Shown here: positions 13,884 through 19,540 of the stretch, in pieces
How the letters are laid out: each line of letters begins with the position of its first letter
Position numbering within the stretch: position 1 is the stretch's first letter
DNA from: a virus
Length of the DNA stretch: 31,680 nt
IMG/VR virus record: IMGVR_UViG_3300042945_003255
Location: 1-31,680 of that record
Strand: one strand, 5' to 3'
Translations under genes and position numbers: made by a program
Notes under the pieces: generated by a model
The model's input: only the letters and a program-made list of their open reading frames with translations
Databases searched by the model: none
What the model was told of the DNA's origin: nothing

Positions 13884-14214
13884 CTTTTTTGATTCTGAAA
13901 TTATTCAGGAAGAATTGAGAGAAATTAATAAACTACAAGAAGACATTTACGGAAGTATTCTTACTTTCGGTATGATGTCAAATGAAGATAAGTTGGAACA
14001 TATTGAAAAGTTGAGCAACTTATTAGATAAACAACGTATCATGTATACACGTTTATCTCTGTCTGATGATCCAGCGGCAGTTGAAATGAAAGAGAATTTG
14101 CGCAAATCTGTGTCTTTGATGGGATTCCCACCAGACACAGATATGCAGGTGTTATTTACTAGTATGACAAAAACGATTGAGTCTCTTAAAAAGTTTATCA
14201 ATCCTACCCCTTGA
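13876..14214 (+). CDS. DUF1825-type protein
   Basis: A 112-residue helical protein starting MSDFFDSEIIQEE, the opening seen in DUF1825 proteins of cyanobacteria (FFDSEIVQEE-type). A helix with IEKLSNLLDKQRIMYTRL (about residues 43-60), LSLSDDPAAVEM and a final GFPPDTDMQVLF helix follow. DUF1825 is found mainly in cyanobacteria and their phages; the function is unknown. It could be a host-derived gene or an old shared family. It ends 70 bases before gp32, and the gp32 promoter overlaps its last codons. Confidence 0.8.
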   Translation: MSDFFDSEIIQEELREINKLQEDIYGSILTFGMMSNEDKLEHIEKLSNLLDKQRIMYTRLSLSDDPAAVEMKENLRKSVSLMGFPPDTDMQVLFTSMTKTIESLKKFINPTP

Positions 14215-14239
14215 CTTCCCTGCTCTTCCTTGCTATACT
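14211..14239 (+). promoter_or_regulatory. Sigma70-type promoter of gp32
   Basis: TTGACT (14211-14216), a 17-base spacer and TATACT (14234-14239), starting at the stop codon of the preceding gene. Initiation near 14246 gives a leader of about 37 bases with GAGG at 14271-14274 before ATG 14283. This is the strongest consensus promoter in the window and fits a protein needed in large amounts early. Confidence 0.85.
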
Positions 14240-14282
14240 ATCCAAGTAATCCTCCAAATCCAAACTATCCGAGGTAATCCTA

Positions 14283-15209
14283 ATGTCTTTTGCTGATCTT
14301 AAAAAGCAATCTAAACTTGGTTCTCTGACCGCCAAACTGGTCAAAGAAGTTGAAAAAATGAATACTAGTAGCGGTTCTAGTGATGACCGCGTCTGGAAAC
14401 TGGATGTAGACAAAAGCGGCAACGGTTATGCCGTAATCCGTTTCCTTCCTGCCCCCAACGGCGAAGACCTTCCGTTTGTGAAACTCTACAGTCACGCATT
14501 CCAAGGTCCTGGTGGTTGGTATATCGAAAACTCTCTCACCACTCTGGGACAAAAAGATCCTGTATCCGAACTCAATTCCACTCTTTGGAACAACGGTACT
14601 GATGCTGGCAAAGAACTCGCCCGTAAGCAGAAGCGTAAACTGACTTACATCAGCAACATTTACGTGGTGAAGGATCCTGCAAATCCCGAAAACGAAGGTA
14701 AAGTTTTCCTCTTCAAATACGGTAAGAAAATCTTCGACAAACTTACCGAAGCGATGCAACCCGAATTTGAAGATGAGGAAGCAATTGATCCGTTTGACTT
14801 CTGGCAGGGTGCAAACTTTAAACTGAAGGCAAAGAACGTTGCTGGTTATCGTAACTATGACTCTAGCGAGTTTGCCAACCCTTCTCCTCTACTGGACGAT
14901 GATGATGCTCTGGAAGGAATCTGGAAAAAGCAATATTCTCTTGCAGAACTTGTTGCAGCAGATCAATTCAAATCTTATGATGATCTGAAAAAGCGCCTTG
15001 ACTACGTTATCGGAACTAAAGGCACTCCTCGTTATCAAGATCCTGAAGAGTTTGATGAAGAAGACAACTCGCGTGGTTCTACAAAAGAACTTGATGACGA
15101 TCTTCGTTCTGAACTGAACAATCTTCAACCTACCCGCCGTGCTGTGGCACCTGTGGAAGATGATGATGACGATGCTCTTTCTTACTTTGCTCGTTTGGCA
15201 GAAGACTGA
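14283..15209 (+). CDS. gp32: Single-stranded DNA-binding protein gp32
   Basis: A 308-residue gp32 homologue (T4: 301). The order of parts is conserved: a basic N-terminal cooperativity segment (FADLKKQSKLGSLTAKL), an OB-fold core from about residue 37 (VWKLDVDKSGNGYAVIRFLP), KQKRKLTYISNIYVVKDP and GKVFLFKYGKKIFDK, and a very acidic C-terminal tail (VEDDDDDALSYFARLAED) that recruits partners such as gp59. It has no cysteine at all, so the T4 zinc site (one His, three Cys) is absent. Codon use is richer in G and C than in neighbouring phage genes, as expected for a highly expressed gene. Its own promoter precedes it and a strong terminator follows. Confidence 0.95.
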   Translation: MSFADLKKQSKLGSLTAKLVKEVEKMNTSSGSSDDRVWKLDVDKSGNGYAVIRFLPAPNGEDLPFVKLYSHAFQGPGGWYIENSLTTLGQKDPVSELNSTLWNNGTDAGKELARKQKRKLTYISNIYVVKDPANPENEGKVFLFKYGKKIFDKLTEAMQPEFEDEEAIDPFDFWQGANFKLKAKNVAGYRNYDSSEFANPSPLLDDDDALEGIWKKQYSLAELVAADQFKSYDDLKKRLDYVIGTKGTPRYQDPEEFDEEDNSRGSTKELDDDLRSELNNLQPTRRAVAPVEDDDDDALSYFARLAED

Positions 15210-15219
15210 TTAGCATCTG

Positions 15220-15247
15220 GGGAAGGTTTTAAACCTTCCCTTTTTTT
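15220..15247 (+). terminator. Rho-independent terminator of gp32
   Basis: Stem GGGAAGGTTT (15220-15229) with AAACCTTCCC (15231-15240) and seven T (15241-15247). It lies between gp32 and the convergent gp53 gene, whose stop codon (15246-15248, minus strand) touches the T-tract. There is no matching T-tract for minus-strand transcripts, so it acts in one direction only. Confidence 0.9.
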
Positions 15248-15947
15248 ATGGAGAGGTAATTCTTAAGTTTTCCCCTTGTATCAAGTAATCATTGACGTAT
15301 TGTGAAGATTTTTTATATTTCATAATCGTTCTAGTATCGTTTAGGAATTCTTGGAGATATCCTCTTTTAAGAACATAAATTTGTCTTTTAGCATCATTTT
15401 TTTCAATTTCATATTCATAATTTGTAACTGGTTTTGTTATATTAAATACGGTTACATATGTTTGACTTTGGCTGTCATAATATCTTACATAAGACTGTAA
15501 TGGTTGATTATCTGTAGTTGGTTTAGGTAGTTTATAATTTTTTTCTACTATTTTTCCTTCTGGAATAATTATTCTTCCTTTAGAATCTTTTACTTCTTTA
15601 GTTACATAATATCTTGGCGAGTCTATTTCCGTTCCATAAAGTCTTTCCACGTAATTTACAAGATCTTTATTTGATAAAGGCCATTGATCTCTTACATTAA
15701 CTATTCCTGCAGATATTAATACAACCCAATCTAATTCTGGAGAACCATAAAGTTCTTGAGCAACTTGATCTGGACGAATATTTTCTTGTATGGTATATTT
15801 GTTAAATGCAGTAAATACGCTTTCAAAATCTTGCCTTACTCTAATTCTTTTGAAAAGATTTTTGGCTTCGACATAATCTAAAGAAGAACCTCTATCTGGA
15901 AGAGGAGAAATATATTTTAAGTTTGGAAGTTCTCTGAAATAACCCAT
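15246..15947 (-). CDS. gp53: Baseplate wedge protein gp53
   Basis: A 233-residue protein. The N-terminal half matches the gp53 wedge pattern: FNKYTIQENIRPDQVAQELYG (given in two parts, about residues 48-57 and 58-68) followed by LDWVVLISAGIVN, in which DW and the small-residue turn are conserved in T4 gp53. In T4, gp53 joins neighbouring wedges and completes the dome around the hub. It is the last gene of a four-gene leftward unit that encodes tail and head completion proteins, and it ends against the gp32 terminator from the opposite strand. One base separates it from gp48. Confidence 0.8.
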   Translation of the reverse strand: MGYFRELPNLKYISPLPDRGSSLDYVEAKNLFKRIRVRQDFESVFTAFNKYTIQENIRPDQVAQELYGSPELDWVVLISAGIVNVRDQWPLSNKDLVNYVERLYGTEIDSPRYYVTKEVKDSKGRIIIPEGKIVEKNYKLPKPTTDNQPLQSYVRYYDSQSQTYVTVFNITKPVTNYEYEIEKNDAKRQIYVLKRGYLQEFLNDTRTIMKYKKSSQYVNDYLIQGENLRITSP

Positions 15948-15948
15948 T

Positions 15949-16872
15949 TTAGTAACCTACTGATCCATCTGTTTCTAAAATTTGACCGCCTTGTTCTACA
16001 TTGTAGTCTTCTTCATATACTGGAACAAGTTCTTTGAATGTTAAATCCATAATTATAGAAACTGGAGTACTATCACTATAAACTGCATAAACATTATCTC
16101 CAGTATAGTTTACTGACATATCGGATAATGCACATGGTTTGAATCTATGTAAAAAAGGATGAGATCCGCCACCTCTCCTATATTCTAATTGAAATACGTG
16201 AGGTGCTATAAGAAATGCGCCATCACTTTTTGGGGCCATGTTTCTTTTAAATGAACGAATAATTTTTTTAACTTGTGTTGATTCGTTCTGATTTCTCGGA
16301 GTCATTTTAAAAGAAAATCTAAAGCTTCTTAAAGTAACTCCATTAAAAAGGAGTTCCATATTTGGGTTTAAACTTTTACCTTCAGAACGTGCTAATATTT
16401 GATTTACTGTGACATTTCCACCAAAAACAGAAACTGCTTGTGATGCTAACGCTTTGAGCATTATTTCTTTGATTCCAGCATCTTGTAAATTTTTTATTGC
16501 ATCTACGCTTGTATCCGCAATATTTCCTAATACTTTAGCAACTCCTCCCGGTTTACTAAAATCCTGCATCATCATCTTTTGGGCACTTTCTACTCCAATG
16601 GCACTAAAAGCATCTAAACTACCCTCTTCATATGATACAGAATTACTATCTTGAATATTTGACGGCATGGGAAGTAAAATTATTCCCCCATCATTTACTA
16701 AAGTTTGTTTGTATAAATTTGCCGAAGATGTAGTGCTCACATCAGCAGCATTAGTTGGCACTGCTGATGGTGTGGTCAGCATATCTCCCGCTTCGTAATT
16801 TTTTATAGTTATCTGAAGATAATCTGTAGATTTTGTTATGGCTTCGTATGGGTAACGTAAAACTTCTGCCAT
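15949..16872 (-). CDS. gp48: Baseplate tail-tube cap protein gp48
   Basis: A 307-residue protein resembling T4 gp48 (364 aa). The most telling part is the C-terminal tube-like domain from about residue 170: NPNMELLFNGVTLRSFRFSF, a PRN...E block, VKKIIRSFKRNMAPK, and the later FLHRFKPCALSDMSVNYTG and SIIMDLTFKELV. gp48 and gp54 form the platform on which gp19 tube rings polymerise. The N-terminal 160 residues are Ala/Thr/Ser-rich and less conserved. It lies in the leftward operon between gp53 and a conserved unknown. Confidence 0.8.
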   Translation of the reverse strand: MAEVLRYPYEAITKSTDYLQITIKNYEAGDMLTTPSAVPTNAADVSTTSSANLYKQTLVNDGGIILLPMPSNIQDSNSVSYEEGSLDAFSAIGVESAQKMMMQDFSKPGGVAKVLGNIADTSVDAIKNLQDAGIKEIMLKALASQAVSVFGGNVTVNQILARSEGKSLNPNMELLFNGVTLRSFRFSFKMTPRNQNESTQVKKIIRSFKRNMAPKSDGAFLIAPHVFQLEYRRGGGSHPFLHRFKPCALSDMSVNYTGDNVYAVYSDSTPVSIIMDLTFKELVPVYEEDYNVEQGGQILETDGSVGY

Positions 16873-16881
16873 TATCGTTTT

Positions 16882-17286
16882 CTAATTATTTAGACGAAAT
16901 TTTCCAAATGGAATGGTTTGTAAATCTTTTAGTTCTGATGGATACACTTCATAAATTCCACCAGGAATTTCATCCCAGGTATACTGTCTAACTTCTCCCC
17001 AGTGAAAATTGATCCCTCTAAATCCCCAAGGAAAAACATCAGTAACTGCCACTAAAGGATTTTGGTCATATTGAATGTTTGGTGTTTTTGGATTGTATAC
17101 AAAAACATAATATTTTCCAGTTTTTGGAACTTTTTCACTTTCTGTTAGTGCAGTTATAATTTCCAGCATCAAATCATCTGGATCTTCGGTTCCAATTAAA
17201 TTATTAGTTATGTCACGAAGACGATTAACTTTATCATCAGTATCTGTATTTGTTTTTTTCCTTTGCTTTATAGATTTTCTTGGCAT
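16882..17286 (-). CDS. Conserved cyanophage structural-cluster protein (134 aa)
   Basis: A 134-residue protein. The first 20 residues are basic (MPRKSIKQRKK), then come an acidic helical region and a beta-rich body, GKYYVFVYNPKTPNIQYDQ, with aromatic-rich FPWGFRGINFHWGEVRQY. I recognise no named family. It is located between gp4 and gp48 with 1- and 9-base gaps, so it is co-expressed with head completion and baseplate proteins and is probably a virion or assembly component. This is inference from position only. Confidence 0.65.
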   Translation of the reverse strand: MPRKSIKQRKKTNTDTDDKVNRLRDITNNLIGTEDPDDLMLEIITALTESEKVPKTGKYYVFVYNPKTPNIQYDQNPLVAVTDVFPWGFRGINFHWGEVRQYTWDEIPGGIYEVYPSELKDLQTIPFGKFRLNN

Positions 17287-17287
17287 T

Positions 17288-17722
17288 TTAGATATCTAAT
17301 TCCTTTTCGGTAATAACTTTAAACTGCCACTGACGATCTTCGCAAAACTCTCTGGCAGCTTTCCATTTTGCTTGATTTTTTGCATACTCGTATGCTTCAT
17401 AAAGATATTGCTTGGTTTGACGTTTTGGTTTTTGTGGAGGTGATAGTTGTTTTAGTGGTTTGATTTCAATTAGATACTTTTTAATTTCTCCGTTTGATTC
17501 TTTTACCTTAATATAAAAATCTGGAAAATATCTATGAATTCTATTATCTACAGGAGACCGATAAGGTAATGCAATTTCTTCAGAACCCCATTCTAAAATT
17601 CTATTGTTATTATCACAATAGACCATAAACTTTCTTTCCCAAAGAGATCGGTATATAATGTTTGTAGGATCTCCTTTGTATTTTTGTGGATATGATGGTT
17701 TATATTTTCCTTTATATGACAT
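17288..17722 (-). CDS. gp4: Head completion protein gp4
   Basis: A 144-residue protein that follows the T4 gp4 (gp50) pattern: an MSYKGKY start, YRSLWERKFMVYCDNN, LEWGSEEIALPYRSPVDN, and HRYFPDFYIKV, a block like the acidic and lysine motif of TnsA-type PD-(D/E)XK nucleases (FPDF then IEIKP). gp4 with gp50 and gp65 is needed so that filled heads can join tails; the nuclease-like fold may process DNA ends. It is the first gene of the leftward unit, just after a divergent pair of late-promoter motifs. Confidence 0.85.
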   Translation of the reverse strand: MSYKGKYKPSYPQKYKGDPTNIIYRSLWERKFMVYCDNNNRILEWGSEEIALPYRSPVDNRIHRYFPDFYIKVKESNGEIKKYLIEIKPLKQLSPPQKPKRQTKQYLYEAYEYAKNQAKWKAAREFCEDRQWQFKVITEKELDI

Positions 17723-17729
17723 CTAAATA
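17723..17729 (+). promoter_or_regulatory. Late-promoter-like motif CTAAATA, rightward
   Basis: CTAAATA on the + strand, 34 bases upstream of the start of the tail-tube/baseplate gene. It begins one base after the end of the gp4 start codon on the other strand. Confidence 0.55.
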
Positions 17730-17754
17730 TTTCATAACATAGAATTGCTGTAAA

Positions 17755-17761
17755 TATTTAG
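17755..17761 (-). promoter_or_regulatory. Late-promoter-like motif CTAAATA, leftward
   Basis: CTAAATA on the - strand (TATTTAG on the + strand), 32 bases from the gp4 start. It mirrors the rightward motif within the same 41-base spacer, so each promoter sits close to the other gene's start codon. Confidence 0.55.
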
Positions 17762-17763
17762 AA

Positions 17764-18609
17764 ATGGCACAAGTACCAGATATTGGTCAAGTTCATATGA
17801 ATACTTTGCCAAGTTTTTTAAACTTGGCAAGAACAAATTTATATCAAGTGTTTATAACCCCTGGCTGGGGAACGGTAAGTGATAATACAGGTAAAAATTT
17901 TACATCTCCGTTTTTGGATCACATATCAAAATACGGATATGAAAAGTATGGTTTAGTTGGATTTAGTAATGATTTTCAGAATGAGTTGGGATTATTATGC
18001 TCTGAAGCGTCTTTGCCAGCATCTACATATGCAACTTCAGAAGTTAAAGATAATTTTATAGGAGTAAGCCAAGAATTTGCACATACCAGAATTAATACTG
18101 ATGTTGATTTTACATTTTATATTGATAGAGAATATAAAGTTCTAGGTTTTTTCGAGGCCTGGATGGATTACATCTCTGGAGGTAGTGAATTGCCATTAGA
18201 TGATGAAAATATAATTCAGTCTGGAAATTATTACAGGAGATTTAATTATCCAGATTATTATAAAAATTCTGGAGTTTTTATTAAAAAATTTGAAAAAAAT
18301 TGGATGTCTGCAGGAGCCGCAAATATTTCATATCAACTTATTAATGCCTTCCCAAAATCTATGGCATCAATTCCAGTTTCTTATGGAGAAGGTGATTTAA
18401 TGAAAGTTACAGTTACTATGAATTATGACAGATATATTATGAGAAGGGAAAGAGCTGTTGGACAAACTGTTCAAGGAGTTTATGCAAATTCTGATGGAAC
18501 TTATACTTTAGATCTTATTATAGGTGGAAAATATACACAAATTACAGTTGATTCTGCAACCTATAATAGAGATTATGCACCCAAACAAAAATTCGGTGCC
18601 CCCAACTAA
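17764..18609 (+). CDS. gp54: Tail-tube-like baseplate protein (gp54/gp19 family)
   Basis: A 281-residue protein with the tube-fold pattern shared by T4 gp54 and gp19. It has an early NLARTNLYQVFITPG strand, then CSEASLPASTYATSEV, where gp54 has a comparable 'mPenrLsYeTd' block. After that come a run of strands, DVDFTFYIDREYKVLGFFEAWMDYI in pieces (gp54: 'isFrmDse...mqdWvnsv'), and near the end the INAFPKSMASIPVSYGEGD block, matching the tube family's 'cfPisvsspeLsYdg' segment. The gp54 role is initiation of the tube on the hub. Naming it gp54 and not another tube paralogue is an inference from length and from gp48 on the opposite strand. The tail after residue 235 is extra. Confidence 0.6.
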   Translation: MAQVPDIGQVHMNTLPSFLNLARTNLYQVFITPGWGTVSDNTGKNFTSPFLDHISKYGYEKYGLVGFSNDFQNELGLLCSEASLPASTYATSEVKDNFIGVSQEFAHTRINTDVDFTFYIDREYKVLGFFEAWMDYISGGSELPLDDENIIQSGNYYRRFNYPDYYKNSGVFIKKFEKNWMSAGAANISYQLINAFPKSMASIPVSYGEGDLMKVTVTMNYDRYIMRRERAVGQTVQGVYANSDGTYTLDLIIGGKYTQITVDSATYNRDYAPKQKFGAPN

Positions 18610-18615
18610 TAAATA
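18609..18615 (+). promoter_or_regulatory. Late-promoter-like motif ATAAATA
   Basis: ATAAATA within CTAATAAATAATCAC, overlapping the end of the previous gene and 26 bases upstream of the gp26 start. The spacing resembles that of the motifs at 8121 and 11331. Confidence 0.45.
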
Positions 18616-18641
18616 ATCACAACTGAATTTTTTAAAAAATT

Positions 18642-19364
18642 ATGCCTTTACCAAAGATTTCTGTTCCAACTTATGATTTGGAAATACCATCTACAGGAAA
18701 AAAAATTAAATATCGTCCATTTTTAGTTAGAGAAGAGAAAATTCTTATAATGGCATTGGAATCTGAGGACATGAAACAGATTTCTAATGCCATTGTTCAA
18801 ATTTTAGAAGAATGTATTCAAACTAAAGGAATTAAAATATCAAATCTTTCAACCTTTGATATTGAGTATATTTTCTTAAATGTTAGAGCAAAATCTATTG
18901 GTGAAGCAGTAGATGTAACGATAACATGCCCAGATGATGGTGTAACTCAAGTTAACGAATCTATTGATATTGATTTAATTAAAGTACAAAGAGATCCTGA
19001 GCACACAAATATTGTTAAACTTGATGACAATTTATCTATGAAAATGAAATATCCATCTCTAGATCAATTTGTAGAAAATAATTTTGAGTTTAATGAAGAT
19101 GAAACTGATGTTGACAAATCTCTTTCTATGATTATTTCTTGTGTGGATATGGTATACAATAATGAAGAATGTTGGTCTGCTTCAGATTGTTCAAAAGAAG
19201 AACTTAAAGAATTTGTTGAGCAAATGAATACTAAGCAGTTTAAAGAAATTGAGAAATTCTTTACAACAATGCCAAAACTTTCTCACACTGTCGTGGTCAA
19301 GAATCCAAAAACTGGTGTTAAGAATGAAATTGTTTTGGAGGGATTAGCAAGTTTTTTCACTTGA
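18642..19364 (+). CDS. gp26: Baseplate hub / tail assembly protein gp26
   Basis: A 240-residue protein (T4 gp26 is 208). It opens with PLPKISVPTYDLEIPSTGKK, then KYRPFLVREEKILIMALES (given separately) and an IVQILEECIQ helix, the start of the T4_baseplate family (Pfam PF12322). The rest is an acidic helical body with a Cys-Pro-x-Asp-Gly turn and a C-terminal FEFNEDE. T4 gp26 helps assemble the central hub. Its place directly before a short ORF and two very large tail proteins resembles the tail-assembly-chaperone and tape-measure order of other phages. The last codons hold a slippery heptamer, described separately. Confidence 0.8.
   Translation: MPLPKISVPTYDLEIPSTGKKIKYRPFLVREEKILIMALESEDMKQISNAIVQILEECIQTKGIKISNLSTFDIEYIFLNVRAKSIGEAVDVTITCPDDGVTQVNESIDIDLIKVQRDPEHTNIVKLDDNLSMKMKYPSLDQFVENNFEFNEDETDVDKSLSMIISCVDMVYNNEECWSASDCSKEELKEFVEQMNTKQFKEIEKFFTTMPKLSHTVVVKNPKTGVKNEIVLEGLASFFT
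19352..19358 (+). other. Candidate -1 ribosomal frameshift site
   Basis: T TTT TTC read in the gp26 frame (codons TTT at 19353 and TTC at 19356) is a canonical X XXY YYZ slippery heptamer, followed by ACT and the gp26 stop TGA at 19362. After a -1 slip the frame continues CAC TTG ATG ATG directly into the gp51-like ORF with no stop, giving a gp26-gp51 fusion of about 300 residues. No obvious stable hairpin follows. Confidence 0.5.
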
Positions 19365-19540
19365 TGATGGCTCATACAAATCTTGAGTCATATTTTAAAG
19401 TAAATTTTGCTTTGATGCAGCATCATAAATATTCATTATGGGATATTGAAAATATGCAACCTTGGGAAAGGGACATATATGTGACACTACTTCAACAGTA
19501 TATTGAAGAAGAAAACGCAAAGCAGCAAAGTGGAAATTAA
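19364..19540 (+). CDS. gp51: gp51-like baseplate hub assembly protein
   Basis: A 58-residue ORF starting on the last base of the gp26 stop (TGATGATG), with a second ATG as the next codon. It contains NLESYFKVNFALMQHHKYSL, a pattern I recall from small cyanophage proteins annotated as gp51, then WDIENMQPWERDIYVTLL and a Glu-rich end. It is much shorter than T4 gp51 (249 aa), so the name means position and likely role, not full homology. Expression may be by restart at the overlap, by -1 frameshift from gp26, or both. It overlaps the next gene. Confidence 0.6.
   Translation: MMAHTNLESYFKVNFALMQHHKYSLWDIENMQPWERDIYVTLLQQYIEEENAKQQSGN

Noticed and set aside
14280-14759. Minus-strand frame opposite gp32
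   Set aside because: It lies wholly within a well-supported gp32 gene and has no recognisable product.
19427-19433. ATAAATA within the gp51-like ORF
   Set aside because: It lies within coding sequence about 100 bases from the next start; position gives no support.
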